A stretch of 64,000 nt of DNA from Actinomyces trachealis (GCF_015711475.1 NZ_CP065027.1:310001-374000), one strand, 5' to 3'; shown: positions 1 through 11,211, counted from the first letter of the stretch. Translations and numbers: made by a program. The notes: generated from the letters alone by a model not told the origin.

Positions 1-1
1 C

Positions 2-349
2 GGTTACGCGGCCAGCCCCTACGCCGCTGGGGTGGCCCCCAAATCCAAGACCACCGCCGCCCTGCTCGCCTTCTTCCTGGGGGGTTTCGGGGCGCACAAC
101 TTCTACCGGGGTCAGAAGGGGCGCGGCATCGGCCACATTGTCCTCGCTGCCGTCGGCTTCATCATCATGATTATCGCGATCGTCGGTGCTGCCTCCCAGA
201 TTGACGCAGCAGGCGACATCTCGGACAGCGCTGCTGCTAGCGTAGGCCTAGGCGTTATGGTGGGTTACTTCTTCCTCATCGTCAACGGTATCTGGGCCTT
301 CGTTGAGTTCATCATGATCCTGATGTCTAACGACGGCTCCCTGCGCTGA
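2..349 (+). CDS. TM2-domain membrane protein (5' end outside window)
   Basis: C-terminal 115 residues of a small membrane protein. A GTG lies at 32, but the frame stays open to base 2 and reads Gly/Ala/Tyr/Pro-rich residues (GYAASPYAAG). This is typical of the low-complexity N-terminus of TM2 proteins, so the true start is probably upstream of the window. The TM2 signature is clear: a first helix beginning TTAALLAFFLGGFGAHNFY, then a short GQKGRG turn, then a second helix. A third hydrophobic stretch precedes the C-terminus. TM2 proteins are inner-membrane proteins of unknown biochemical role. A strong hairpin terminator follows directly. Confidence 0.8.
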   Translation, partial: GYAASPYAAGVAPKSKTTAALLAFFLGGFGAHNFYRGQKGRGIGHIVLAAVGFIIMIIAIVGAASQIDAAGDISDSAAASVGLGVMVGYFFLIVNGIWAFVEFIMILMSNDGSLR

Positions 350-367
350 GCTAGCGCACAGGCTCCT

Positions 368-401
368 CCGGTCGGCGTCACCTTTGGTTGACGCCGACCG
401 G
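368..401 (+). terminator. Intrinsic-type terminator after TM2 gene
   Basis: A perfect 13-bp inverted repeat (arm CCGGTCGGCGTCA at 368-380, complement at 389-401) with an 8-nt loop. It is followed by GCCGTTTTG, a short T run. It separates the TM2 gene from purL. Confidence 0.75.
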
Positions 402-463
402 GCCGTTTTGCCCGGGTATCCTCGGCAACGGCCCCCTCCCCTCCGAGCCACAGGAGCCGCCGC

Positions 464-2851
464 ATGGCCACCGAGCCGCTTGAGTCAAGCAACCTCACCA
501 GCACCGATGCCCCCCAGCCGGTGGAGCATCCGGACACGATCCAGGAAGCCGCCGCGACCCCCGACCAGGAGATGCCCTACCGCCAGCTCGGCCTCAAGGA
601 CGACGAGTACGCCTCCATCAAGGAACTCCTGGGCCGCCGCCCCACCAACGCCGAGCTCGCCATGTACTCCGTCATGTGGTCCGAGCACTGCTCCTACAAG
701 TCCTCCAAGATCCACCTCAAGCAGTTTGGCACCAAGGTGACCCCCGAGATGAAGCAGCACCTGCTCGTCGGCATGGGGGAGAACGCTGGCGTCGTCGACA
801 TCGGAGACGGCTGGGCCGTCACCTACAAGGTCGAGTCCCACAACCACCCCAGCTTCGTTGAGCCCTACCAGGGCGCCGCCACCGGCGTCGGCGGCATCGT
901 GCGCGACATCATCTCCATGGGTGCGCGCCCCGTCGCCGTCATGGACCAGCTGCGCTTCGGGGCCGTGGATCACCCAGACACTGCGCGCGTCGTGCACGGC
1001 GTGGTGGCCGGTGTGGGTGGCTACGGCAACTGCCTGGGCCTGCCCAACATCGGCGGCGAGACCGAGTTCGACCCCTCCTACCAGGAGAACCCCCTCGTCA
1101 ACGCCCTATGCGTAGGCGTGCTGCGCCACGACGCCATCCACCTGGCCAACGCCACCGGCACCGGCAACAAGGTGGTGCTCTTCGGCGCGCGCACCGGCGG
1201 TGACGGCATCGGCGGCGCCTCCATCCTCGCCTCGGAGTCCTTCGAGGACGGCATGCCCGCCAAGCGCCCCAGCGTGCAGGTCGGTGACCCCTTCATGGAA
1301 AAGGTCCTCATCGAGTGCTGCCTGGACCTGTTCAACGCGGACCTAGTGCTCGGCATCCAGGACCTGGGCGCCGCCGGCATCTCCTGCGCCACCAGCGAGC
1401 TGGCCTCCAACGGCGACGGCGGCATGCACGTGGACCTGGAAAAGGTCCTCCTGCGCGACCCCACCCTCACCGCTGGCGAGATCCTCATGAGCGAGTCCCA
1501 GGAGCGCATGATGGCCGTCGTCGCCCCCGACAGGCTCGACGCTTTCATGGAGATCATTCGCAAGTGGGACGTGGAGGCCGCCGTCATCGGGGAGGTCAAC
1601 GGCTCCGGCCGCCTGACCATCGACCACTTCGGGGAGCGGATCGTGGACGTGGACCCCAAGACGGTCGCCCACGAGGGCCCCACGTACCAGCGCCCCTACG
1701 CCCGGCCCGCCTGGCAGGACGCGCTCAACGCGGACTCCTCCGACCGCCTGGCGCGCCCGGCCACGGCAGCCGAGCTCACCGAGCAGGTGCGTGCCGTCGT
1801 CACTAGCCCCAACCAGGCCTCCAGCGCCTGGGTCACCAACCAGTACGACCGCTTCGTGCGCGGCGACACCGCCCTGGCCCAGCCCGACGACGCCGGTGTC
1901 ATCCGCGTCGATGAGACCACCGGCCGCGGCGTGGCCATCTCCACGGACGCCAACGGCCGCTTCACCAAGCTCGACCCGGCCACCGGGGCCGCCCAAGCCC
2001 TGGCCGAGTCCTACCGCAACGTCTGCACCGTGGGCGCGACCCCCCGGGCCGTGACCGACTGCCTCAACTTCGGCTCCCCGGAGGACCCGGACGCCATGTG
2101 GCAGCTCGTGCAGGCCATCACCGGCCTGGCGGACGCCTGCCAGCAGATGGGTGTGCCCGTCACCGGCGGCAACGTCTCCCTGTACAACTCACACGGCAAG
2201 GTCAAGGGGCTCATCGACTCCTCCATCAACCCCACGCCCGTCGTCGGCGTGCTGGGTGTCATGGAGGACGTGCGCCGCGCCAACCCCTCCGGCTGGATCG
2301 AGGAGGGCCTGGCGATCATCGCCCTGGGCGCCACCGCCGACGAGCTGGACGGCTCGGCCTGGACGCGTGTGGTCCACGACCACCTCGGTGGTCTGCCCCC
2401 GAAGGTGGACCTGGAGGCAGAGATGGCCCTCGGGCGCGTGCTGCTGGCCCTGTCCGAGGCGGACCTGCCCGAGGGCGCTGGCCGCGTGGTGCGCGCCGCC
2501 CACGACCTGTCCACCGGTGGCCTCATCCAGAGCCTCGTTGATGCCGTGCTGCGTCACGGCGTGGGCGCCAGCGTGGACCTGGCCCCCATCGAGAGCCGCG
2601 ACGGCGTGGACGACTTCACCACTCTGTTCTCCGAGACTGGGGCCCGGGTCCTGGTGGCTGTGCCCGAGGCGGCGCTGCCAATGGTAGCTGCCGCCGCAGA
2701 AGCCGAGGGCGTGGCCTGGGCGCGGATCGGCACCAGCGGCGGGGACATGCTGGTGGTCAGTGGCACCGGCCTGCTGGCCGAGGCGCCGCTGGTCCTAGAG
2801 CTGGACGCGCTGCGTGAAGGTGTGGAGGCGACCCTCCCCGCGCGGTTCTAA
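464..2851 (+). CDS. purL: Phosphoribosylformylglycinamidine synthase subunit PurL
   Basis: The 795-aa protein is the small-type PurL, the ATP-dependent synthetase subunit that works with PurQ and PurS in step four of de novo purine synthesis (FGAR to FGAM). The catalytic-His segment [18 protein letters not shown] lies near residue 125. It is followed by [14 protein letters not shown], the ATP-binding NIGGETEF segment and the second AIRS-like half with [10 protein letters not shown]. Length suits the small PurL family plus a short variable N-terminus of about 40 residues. The ATG at 464 has CAGGAG upstream. purS and purQ are not in the window, and purF and purM lie about 13 kb downstream, so the pathway is scattered here. 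Confidence 0.97.
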   Translation: MATEPLESSNLTSTDAPQPVEHPDTIQEAAATPDQEMPYRQLGLKDDEYASIKELLGRRPTNAELAMYSVMWSEHCSYKSSKIHLKQFGTKVTPEMKQHLLVGMGENAGVVDIGDGWAVTYKVESHNHPSFVEPYQGAATGVGGIVRDIISMGARPVAVMDQLRFGAVDHPDTARVVHGVVAGVGGYGNCLGLPNIGGETEFDPSYQENPLVNALCVGVLRHDAIHLANATGTGNKVVLFGARTGGDGIGGASILASESFEDGMPAKRPSVQVGDPFMEKVLIECCLDLFNADLVLGIQDLGAAGISCATSELASNGDGGMHVDLEKVLLRDPTLTAGEILMSESQERMMAVVAPDRLDAFMEIIRKWDVEAAVIGEVNGSGRLTIDHFGERIVDVDPKTVAHEGPTYQRPYARPAWQDALNADSSDRLARPATAAELTEQVRAVVTSPNQASSAWVTNQYDRFVRGDTALAQPDDAGVIRVDETTGRGVAISTDANGRFTKLDPATGAAQALAESYRNVCTVGATPRAVTDCLNFGSPEDPDAMWQLVQAITGLADACQQMGVPVTGGNVSLYNSHGKVKGLIDSSINPTPVVGVLGVMEDVRRANPSGWIEEGLAIIALGATADELDGSAWTRVVHDHLGGLPPKVDLEAEMALGRVLLALSEADLPEGAGRVVRAAHDLSTGGLIQSLVDAVLRHGVGASVDLAPIESRDGVDDFTTLFSETGARVLVAVPEAALPMVAAAAEAEGVAWARIGTSGGDMLVVSGTGLLAEAPLVLELDALREGVEATLPARF

Positions 2852-2901
2852 GGCCCTTACCTAGCCGTTTTCACCAGCCCAGTGTGAGGTGACGGCGAGG
2901 C

Positions 2902-3531
2902 TCAGACCAGCAGGGGCAGCAGATCCGTGAGACTCGCTACCACCAGGGCGCCAGGGGCGTCGTCGGGAAGCGTGAGCGAGGTGCCGGGGCGCACCAGCAG
3001 CGCAGCGGCCATCCCAGCCGCGCGGGCGGCGGTGACGTCGATCAGCCGGTCGCCTACGCAGAGTACCTCGGTGGGGTCCAGATGGTGGCGTTCGGCCAGC
3101 AGCAGGTTCATGGCGGGGCTGGGTTTGCGGGCGACGCCGTCGGGCGCGCAGACCATGTCATCCACCCGCAGACCCAAGGCCTCAAGGAGATACGTGGCGC
3201 TGGTGCGGTCGCGGTGCGTGGCCACCAGGTTAAGGCCGCCGTTCGCGCTCACGCGGGCCATGACCGCTCTAGCACCCTCCATGACCGGCGCGGGGTGCTC
3301 CTGCCAGCGGCACTTGAGGTCGTCATAGGCGGCAGTAAGGCGCTCGGCCGGGAGCTTGTGGGTGGCGGCGAGTGTAGCGACGGCTTCAGCAATGGAACGG
3401 CGGGTCAGGGTGGTGACCTCACGCAGGTGGGCGGGAGAGGTATCGCCGAAGGCCGCCTGGCACAGGGTACGGTCTACCTCCGGGTAAGTGTCGATGAGGG
3501 TTCCACCCATGTCCCAAATGACGTGCCGCAT
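2902..3531 (-). CDS. HAD-superfamily hydrolase with variant motif I
   Basis: The 209-aa protein is a haloacid-dehalogenase-type hydrolase. Motif I is IWDMGGTLID at residues 4-13, motif II is in VATHRD, and the distal motif is LCVGDRLIDVTAARAAG. The usual DxD of HAD phosphatases is DxG here, so the second Asp, the general acid/base of phosphatases, is replaced by Gly. A 'DxGGTL' form also occurs in some Gram-positive HAD-IA proteins, so this is a subfamily trait rather than obvious decay. I chose the ATG at 3531 because motif I must sit near the N-terminus; an upstream GTG at 3576 would add 15 unrelated residues. It is convergent with purL. The substrate cannot be predicted. Confidence 0.85.
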   Translation of the reverse strand: MRHVIWDMGGTLIDTYPEVDRTLCQAAFGDTSPAHLREVTTLTRRSIAEAVATLAATHKLPAERLTAAYDDLKCRWQEHPAPVMEGARAVMARVSANGGLNLVATHRDRTSATYLLEALGLRVDDMVCAPDGVARKPSPAMNLLLAERHHLDPTEVLCVGDRLIDVTAARAAGMAAALLVRPGTSLTLPDDAPGALVVASLTDLLPLLV

Positions 3532-3641
3532 GTCCTGATTGTCCCAGGTGACGGGCTTGCGCAAGCCAGTTTGCACACGGCAACGCCGTAGACATCAGCT
3601 TCGTCGCAGCGCTCCCACAGCCGCAATGCGATGATGGCGGC

Positions 3642-5978
3642 ATGGCTACACCTACAGCAATTAAAGAATCCACCTGGGCCGCCGCCACCTGGCCCCTGGG
3701 CGCCCACCTTGGCACCGACGGCGCCACCACCTTCGCCGTCTACGCCCCTGCCGCTACCCGCCTCCAGCTGGAGATCTACCCCGAGGCCCTGGGGGCCAGT
3801 GCCACCGCCACCTACCTGCCTGCCAAGGGCACCGACGGCGTCTGGCGCGCCCGCCTAGCAGACGCCCCCGCAGGCACCCTCTTCGGGTACCGCGCCTGGG
3901 GCTCCAACTGGCCCTATGAGGAGGGCTGGGCCCCCGGCTCCGCCACCGGCTTCATCGCCGACCTGGACAAGCAGGGCAACCGCTTCAACCCTAACAAGGT
4001 CCTCTTTGACCCCTACGCCCGTGAGGTCTCCCACAACGTTTACACCGACGCCCTGGCCGAGCTGGGCGTGGACGACGGCGTACTTGGCACCGGCGGCGAG
4101 CTGGTAGACGGCGTACCTCGCCGCCAGATCGACACCGCCCCCTACGCGCCCAAGAGCGTCGTCATCGACGACCACACGCCCGTGGCCCCTAAACCTGAAC
4201 TGTCCCAAGAGCAGGCCATCATCTACGAGGCCTCCGTCAAACAGATCAGCGGCCATCCCTCCGCCGCCCACCTGGCCGACCTCCTGGCCGGGCAGTACGG
4301 CTTCGAGGGCCTAGTCAACGTCCCCACCGAGTACCTGGGCACCTACAAGGGCGCCGGGATGCTAGCCCCCTACCTAAAGTCCATCGGCGTGAGCACCATC
4401 GAGCTGCTGCCCGTCCACGAGACCAACAGCTCTGAGTCCTGCCAGCCCGGCAAAACCAACGCCTGGGGCTACATGACCCTGTCCTTCTTTGCCCCCAACC
4501 GGAGTTACTCCTCGGACCAATCCTGGGGCGGCCCCACCCGTGAGTTCAAGGAAATGGTCTCCGCTTTCCACGAGGCCGGGCTGGAGGTCTACCTGGACGT
4601 CGTCTACAACCACACCGCTGAGGGCGGCAATTGGGGTGGGGACGTCAACACCACCGGATTCACCAGCCTGGGAGGCCTGGCCACCGCCGAGTACTACCAG
4701 ATGACCGACGGGAAGATCCTCGTCGACGGTGCCACCGGCACCTCCAACCAGATGAACTACTCCTCCCCAGTGGCCCGCCAACTCGTGCTGGACTCCCTGG
4801 GCTACTGGTGCCGCGAGATGGGCGTGGACGGTTTCCGTTTTGACCTGGCTACCGTGCTAGGCCGCAAGCCCGCCGACGCCGCCGCCGAGGACTGGGGTGC
4901 CCAGAAACGCTTCTTCACCGACCACCCACTACTCACCGCTATCGCGGACTTGGCCGCCCAGGAGAACATTGAAGTCATCGCTGAGGCCTGGGACCTGTGG
5001 GGCTACGAAGTTGGCAACTTCCCGCGCGGCTGGGGCGAGTGGAACGGACGCTACCGCGACGCCGTACGCCGCTTCTCCAAGGGTGACGGCAACACCGTCT
5101 CCTTCATGGACATGCTTAACGGCGACTACCACCACTTCGCGGACAATGGCGGCCCCCAGAAGTCCGTGAACTTCCTGGTGGCCCACGACGGCTTCAACCT
5201 GGCTGACCTGGTCTCCTACCAGAACAAGAACAATGACCAGCCCGCCCCCTTCGGCCCCTCCGACGGCGGTAATGACAACAACTTGTCCTGGGACTGCGGC
5301 GGGGACCACGCCCTGCGTCGCGTGCGCCTGCGCAACCTGTGGACCATCCTCATGTTCTCGCGCGGCGTGCCCTTGGTGGTGGCCGGTGACGAGTTGGGCC
5401 GCACCCAGAACGGCAACAACAACCCCTGGGCCATCGACACCGTGGCCATGCGCAACAACTACGCTATGGCGGCCACCAACGCCCCCCAGCGGGTCCCCGT
5501 GGCCGCAGGCGTGGACGCCGCCTACCACGACAACTTGGGTGAGTTCCCGTCCACGGATCCCCAGGTCAACCCGCTGTTGCGCTTCGCCAGTTTCCTAATG
5601 CACTTGCGCCGCGAGCACGCCGCCCTGCACCAAGCCGCCTGGGGAGACATGATCGCCGTCAACGAGGACGTCTCCTACCTGTTCCACACCCCCACCACGG
5701 AGGGCTACCCGCAGGAAGGTGATCGTGCTCTCGCCGTCAACATTGCCGCGCCCGGTGAGTCTTTCTGGCTGATGATCAACATGACCGGCGAGCAGATCGG
5801 CTTCCGCGTGCCCGACGCGCGCACCGGTCGCCGGTGGCGCCGTCTGGTGGATACCTCCACTGCGGCGGAGACAGCTGGCAACTTCTGGCCCGTCGGTGAG
5901 GGTGAGGTGGTCACCGGAGGTACCCCGGTAGAGCCATGGTCGATCGTGGTTTGGCACGAGGAGCCGACGGCTAGCTGA
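3642..5978 (+). CDS. glgX: Glycogen debranching enzyme GlgX (GH13 isoamylase type)
   Basis: The 778-aa cytoplasmic enzyme hydrolyses alpha-1,6 branch linkages of glycogen or limit dextrins. An N-terminal CBM48/isoamylase-N domain (about residues 15-120) precedes the GH13 barrel. Conserved GH13 regions are visible: region I YLDVVYNHTAEGG, region II GFRFDLATV (Asp nucleophile), region III IAEAWD (Glu acid/base) and region IV NFLVAHDG. The length is slightly above the usual 700-ish residues because of an insert around residues 130-200, between the N-terminal domain and the barrel. The ATG at 3642 gives a natural N-terminus, and the HAD gene is divergent from it. A GC-rich hairpin lies about 25 bp after the stop. 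No other glycogen genes are adjacent. Confidence 0.93.
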   Translation: MATPTAIKESTWAAATWPLGAHLGTDGATTFAVYAPAATRLQLEIYPEALGASATATYLPAKGTDGVWRARLADAPAGTLFGYRAWGSNWPYEEGWAPGSATGFIADLDKQGNRFNPNKVLFDPYAREVSHNVYTDALAELGVDDGVLGTGGELVDGVPRRQIDTAPYAPKSVVIDDHTPVAPKPELSQEQAIIYEASVKQISGHPSAAHLADLLAGQYGFEGLVNVPTEYLGTYKGAGMLAPYLKSIGVSTIELLPVHETNSSESCQPGKTNAWGYMTLSFFAPNRSYSSDQSWGGPTREFKEMVSAFHEAGLEVYLDVVYNHTAEGGNWGGDVNTTGFTSLGGLATAEYYQMTDGKILVDGATGTSNQMNYSSPVARQLVLDSLGYWCREMGVDGFRFDLATVLGRKPADAAAEDWGAQKRFFTDHPLLTAIADLAAQENIEVIAEAWDLWGYEVGNFPRGWGEWNGRYRDAVRRFSKGDGNTVSFMDMLNGDYHHFADNGGPQKSVNFLVAHDGFNLADLVSYQNKNNDQPAPFGPSDGGNDNNLSWDCGGDHALRRVRLRNLWTILMFSRGVPLVVAGDELGRTQNGNNNPWAIDTVAMRNNYAMAATNAPQRVPVAAGVDAAYHDNLGEFPSTDPQVNPLLRFASFLMHLRREHAALHQAAWGDMIAVNEDVSYLFHTPTTEGYPQEGDRALAVNIAAPGESFWLMINMTGEQIGFRVPDARTGRRWRRLVDTSTAAETAGNFWPVGEGEVVTGGTPVEPWSIVVWHEEPTAS

Positions 5979-6001
5979 GGCCGGAAAAGCACTGCGACGG
6001 C

Positions 6002-6039
6002 GGGGCGCCGAGGGGCCTGCAAGGGCTGCCCGGCGCCCC
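6002..6039 (+). terminator. Terminator-like hairpin after glgX
   Basis: Inverted repeat GGGGCGCCG (6002-6010) / CGGCGCCCC (6031-6039) with a GC-rich 20-nt loop that can fold further. There is no T run. Confidence 0.5.
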
Positions 6040-6166
6040 TGTGCCACTCGGTCGACGTGAAACTGCGCCAAGTCCAACTCTGCTTGAGGGGGACCTGTGG
6101 GCGGTGGAAAAGCCAGGGACCTGCCATAGGATGCAGCAGACCGCCTGCCCCAAACGAAGGTACATC

Positions 6167-6973
6167 GTGGCCACTGCCCCTCATGCCCAGCCCACTGTTG
6201 CCCCTACCGGGAGTCCTGTACCGCCAGGTGGCTCCCCTGCTATTAGGTCCAGCCGCAACCAAGTTCTGGCTGGCTGGGCCGTGCACGCCTTCACCATGTC
6301 TGGGCTCGTGTGGGCCAGTCTGGCGCTGCTCGCCCTGTACAATGGCTCCCTGAAGTTGATGTGGCTTTGGCTCATCGTCGCACTTGTGGTGGACGGGGTG
6401 GACGGCACCCTGGCCCGCCGGGTGCGTATCAAGGAGGCCGTGCCGTGGTTTGACGGCTCTGTCACCGACATCATCATCGACTACCTGACTTGGACCTTTA
6501 TCCCAGGCGTCTTCATGTACCTGTATCTGCCGCTGGGCCCAAAGCCGCTGGCGGGGGTGCTGGTGCTGGTGGCGCTGGTCTCATCTCTGTTCTGCTACGC
6601 CAACGAAGGCGAGAAGTCCGCCGACAACTACTTTGTGGGGTTCCCTGCCGCCTGGAACGTGGTGGCGGTGATGATGTGGGTGCTGCACACCCCGGCGCTA
6701 GCGAACATCATCTGCACCGTCGTGCTGGCTATCTTGACGCTAGTGCCCACCCACTATGCCCATCCCATGCGAGTGGTAAAACGCCGCTCCCTGCTGATCG
6801 TCCTGGTGTTGGCCTGGATAGCGGGCACCGTCTGGCTGTTGGCGGTCTACCCGAGCCAACCCTTGCCCGCAATGCTGTTGTCAGTGGTTTGCGGTGGCTG
6901 GTTCCTGGCTATTGGTGTGCTGCGTACCCTCCAGGGTCGTCCCGACGAGGTCGAGGGGGCCTTGGAGAGCTGA
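6167..6973 (+). CDS. pcs: CDP-alcohol phosphatidyltransferase, phosphatidylcholine synthase-like
   Basis: The 268-aa integral membrane protein carries the CDP-alcohol phosphatidyltransferase signature, seen as VDGVDGTLARR followed about 12 residues later by FDGSVTDIIIDY. Its order and spacing, with the FDG...D...D second half, resemble Pcs-type phosphatidylcholine synthases, which condense CDP-diacylglycerol with choline. Seven to eight hydrophobic helices are visible. I chose the GTG at 6167 because CGAAGG sits 6 nt upstream; the frame is open to 6041, but those residues look non-protein-like. It is adjacent to and convergent with the orphan membrane protein at 6981-7925. Choline specificity is inferred from signature resemblance only; another CDP-alcohol acceptor is possible. 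Confidence 0.8.
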   Translation: MATAPHAQPTVAPTGSPVPPGGSPAIRSSRNQVLAGWAVHAFTMSGLVWASLALLALYNGSLKLMWLWLIVALVVDGVDGTLARRVRIKEAVPWFDGSVTDIIIDYLTWTFIPGVFMYLYLPLGPKPLAGVLVLVALVSSLFCYANEGEKSADNYFVGFPAAWNVVAVMMWVLHTPALANIICTVVLAILTLVPTHYAHPMRVVKRRSLLIVLVLAWIAGTVWLLAVYPSQPLPAMLLSVVCGGWFLAIGVLRTLQGRPDEVEGALES

Positions 6974-6980
6974 GAGGCGG

Positions 6981-7925
6981 CTAGGCCTCGCGCAGACCCC
7001 TGGCCACGACGACGTCGCGCAGCCAGCGCAGGCCCTCCAGCGCCGCCGCTCCCAGAATCATGGTGACCACTGCGGCCACCACCCCGTGCGGATAGTCCCG
7101 GCCCTGCATCCAGAAGTACACGTAGGGTGACATGAAGGTCACCACCGTGGTCAGCAGACCCAGCACGCGTACGCGCAGGCGACGGCCTGAGACCATCGCC
7201 AGGATGCCCCAGGTGTAGGGGATGGCCGTGAGTACGTCGATGGCCCACAGCACCCAGACCTGCCCGGTGAAGCCCGGCACGAAGGCCACTGGCAGGGCCC
7301 GCAGTGAGGAGTAGGTGAACACGGCCACGTAGGCCAGGAATACCGGGTTGGACATGGCGCGGCGCGCCAGCGTGCGCTCGGTGAAGGCCACCTGGGCGCG
7401 GCGCATGGCCGCCAGGGTCCGGCGGGAGCAGCGGGTCGTATCCGTTCCCTCCAAGCACTTGCGCAGAAAGCCCTGCCCGGCTTCTCCCCGATCCGAGAGG
7501 GACACAATGACGTCTGCCGGGTGCACGCCCACGACTACCTTGCCGTTGGCGTCGGCGGGGCCAACCTGGTGCACCAGGTCCGCGCCCAGGACGTGCCGGA
7601 GGCGCTCCATGGCGCCTGCGGGCAGGTGGGCGAGCCACAGGCGGGTGCGTTGTTCGACGGCGTGGTCCAGGGCGTTGCCCAGTTGCCAGCCAAGGTTGTC
7701 TGGTTGAAGGAGGAGGGTGGGGTCGGCGTGGGCCAGTTCGGCCAGCAGTGGCCGCTCGACGACGTCGTTGGCGGAGCCCAGGTCACCGATGCGGCCCGCT
7801 CCGCTGGCGGTCAGCAGGGCCTGTGGCTCCAGCACGGTGCGCTGCACCAGGGGGACCGAGAGCATGGAGCGGAGGGCCAAAAGGCGCCCCAGGGGGCCGA
7901 GGTGATGGGGAGCGGACGGGGTCAT
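6981..7925 (-). CDS. Uncharacterised membrane protein with soluble N-terminal half
   Basis: The 314-aa protein was not recognised. Residues 1-180 are soluble-looking, with charged segments and leucine-rich stretches. About four hydrophobic helices follow (roughly residues 193-213, 222-240, 260-280 and 283-300), and the protein ends in an Arg-rich tail. Its ATG at 7925 is 7 bp from convergence with the pcs-like gene. There are no signal peptide, catalytic motif or Cys cluster. Codon use matches the surrounding genes, so it looks like a resident gene. Confidence 0.6.
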   Translation of the reverse strand: MTPSAPHHLGPLGRLLALRSMLSVPLVQRTVLEPQALLTASGAGRIGDLGSANDVVERPLLAELAHADPTLLLQPDNLGWQLGNALDHAVEQRTRLWLAHLPAGAMERLRHVLGADLVHQVGPADANGKVVVGVHPADVIVSLSDRGEAGQGFLRKCLEGTDTTRCSRRTLAAMRRAQVAFTERTLARRAMSNPVFLAYVAVFTYSSLRALPVAFVPGFTGQVWVLWAIDVLTAIPYTWGILAMVSGRRLRVRVLGLLTTVVTFMSPYVYFWMQGRDYPHGVVAAVVTMILGAAALEGLRWLRDVVVARGLREA

Positions 7926-9630
<1,705 letters not shown>

Positions 9631-9666
9631 GCTGCGTTCAAAGACTGACACTGATCAGCCGCATCA

Positions 9667-9701
9667 GCCGCCCAGCTGCTCTCCGAGAGCAGCTGGGCGG
9701 C
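9667..9701 (+). terminator. gdhA terminator hairpin
   Basis: A perfect 16-bp stem (left arm GCCGCCCAGCTGCTCT at 9667-9682, right arm 9686-9701) with a CCG loop. There is no T run. The decayed nucleotidase pseudogene begins immediately after it. Confidence 0.7.
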
Positions 9702-9703
9702 CC

Positions 9704-10417
9704 GTCACGCCCAAGTTGGCAGGCCTCACCGCCGCTCTAGCGCTAGCACTGCTCGGTGCTACCCCCGCCACCGCGCTCGTTTCCAATGGAGGCAATGTGG
9801 GCGGCTCGGCCTACATCTCCTCCATACTCCACGACCAGTCCACCATTGATGTCCTAAACGCGATGGGTCTGGATGTCACCAGCGCTGGCAACCACGAGTT
9901 CGACCAGGGGGTCTCCGACCTAGGTGGACGCCTGACAGCCGCTTTCAACGCCCCGATTCTGTCCGCTAATGTCACAGGCAATGCCGCTCTGGGCTCGGAG
10001 GGCGACAGCAAAGGCGTGTTCATTAAGGAGGTAAAGGGACTGAAGGTCGGCTTCATGGGGGTAGTCACTGACGAGCTGCTCAGCCTCGTGGCCAAGTCCA
10101 CGCTGGAGGGCTTGAGTATTGCGAACGCCCTGGAGACCGCCAACGCCCGGGCCTCCGGCCTCAAGGACAGCAACCAGATCGCCGTCATCCAGCCGGACCA
10201 CTATGGTCTTAAGGTCGGCCAGATCTCCCTCAGTTACGACTCCGCTACCAAGAAGGTCACCCCATGACCGTCAAGAACCTGGACCTGGCCACGGAAGCCT
10301 GCTAAAAAGACTGGGCTTGCTGCCACTGGTGTGAATGCCGTAGTGGGACTGCTTGGTGCCAGATTGCTGGTGATTGGCGGGCTGGTGCTTACTCGACGTA
10401 AGCGCATCGCAGCATGA
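9704..10417 (+). pseudogene. Remnant of a cell-wall-anchored 5'-nucleotidase/metallophosphatase
   Basis: A decayed gene of which three pieces survive in one frame. The first is the end of a signal peptide (LTAALALALLGATPATA) with no good start codon; only a TTG at 9716 is available. The second is the metallophosphatase part, with VSNGGNVGGSAYISSIL, then the metal-site motif SAGNHEFDQG and VGFMGVVTDE. It then jumps to a substrate-domain piece (GLKVGQISLSYDSATKKV). An in-frame TGA at 10265 follows. After it the same frame encodes a sortase-type tail at 10304-10414: a degenerate LAATG box, a hydrophobic helix and RRKR. Intact relatives are several hundred residues longer and start with a DxHG motif, which is missing. 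I infer at least two internal deletions plus loss of the start. Confidence 0.8.
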
Positions 10418-10452
10418 GCTGTAGCACCCGTTCTTGATGGGGTTGCCACTTC

Positions 10453-10489
10453 CAGATGGGTTCGCCTGCGTTGCGGGCGAACCCATCTG
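10453..10489 (+). terminator. Hairpin terminator after nucleotidase remnant
   Basis: A perfect 14-bp stem (CAGATGGGTTCGCC at 10453-10466, complement at 10476-10489) with a 9-nt loop. It is probably the retained terminator of the ancestral surface-protein gene. Confidence 0.65.
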
Positions 10490-10607
10490 AGCGAGCTCAT
10501 CAGTCTTGAGTGAGGCGGAGAGGGCTTGCGCTGGTGTGGCTGGGTGACGTCGGCACCAGCTGGTAGACAGGGTGCGCCGTCTGGCCACGTCCGGCTATGG
10601 TCCAGCC

Positions 10608-11057
10608 ATGCCTGCACGACGCCGCATTGACCTTGCTCAGGGGGCGCAGGCTGTGCGCGCCTGGGCTGGCGCAGTTAGTGCCAATAGAGAGACTGCTAGT
10701 GCAGCTGCTGTAGCTGAGGTTGCCACCGCCACGGCTGCCGCCCACCCCGGCGCCTTAGCGCGCCTGGATCGTACCACCGTGGCCACCGCCGTCCGTTTCA
10801 CCCTGGAAGAGCTCGCTGCCTGTGCCCCGGGCCGTAGCGTGGAGGTGCGTGTACCGCCCTACGGCGTTACCCAGGCCGTAGCAGGCACGGTACATCGGCG
10901 TGGCACCCCGCCGTCGGTGGTGGAGACCGACGCCGACACCTGGCTGGCCCTGGCCACCGGCCGTCTTGCCTGGGCTGAGGCCCTGGAGCGCGGCTGTCTG
11001 GACGCTTCTGGTGAGCGCTGTGATCTGTCTGCCTATCTCCCTCTCCTGCGTGTCTGA
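10608..11057 (+). CDS. Sterol-carrier-family (SCP2-like) protein
   Basis: The 149-aa Ala-rich protein resembles the actinobacterial 'sterol carrier family protein' group, small cytoplasmic proteins with an SCP2-like C-terminal fold. The recognisable part is VEVRVPPYGVTQAV, followed by VVETDADTWLALATGRLAWAEA, typical of the SCP2 end with its Trp and the 'LATGRLAW' helix. I chose the ATG at 10608; the frame continues to 10572 without a better start. In related genomes this family is often found close to purF, and here purF lies 4.4 kb downstream past the fructose operon. The biochemical role is unknown. Confidence 0.7.
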   Translation: MPARRRIDLAQGAQAVRAWAGAVSANRETASAAAVAEVATATAAAHPGALARLDRTTVATAVRFTLEELAACAPGRSVEVRVPPYGVTQAVAGTVHRRGTPPSVVETDADTWLALATGRLAWAEALERGCLDASGERCDLSAYLPLLRV

Positions 11058-11154
11058 CTACTTCGCGGCCGCCATAAGGAACCTGCTGTGAGGGGATGTT
11101 TCCAGCACTGGCATGTGGAAACGGGCGTCGGTGGGGCTGCGTATAACCTTTAGG

Positions 11155-11211
11155 TGCCCGAATAGACGCAATCCCTATTGACTGAATGTCCGAACGGGCA
11201 TACCCTATGGG
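11155..11211. promoter_or_regulatory. Candidate operator region upstream of fruR
   Basis: In the 281-bp gap before fruR, TGCCCG (11155-11160) and CGGGCA (11195-11200) form widely spaced inverted half-sites. They are followed by the small palindrome ACCCTATGGGT around 11201-11211. DeoR-type regulators often control their own operon, so this is a plausible site. A TTGACA at 11299-11304 could be a -35 box, but no good -10 follows at the usual distance. Confidence 0.25.
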
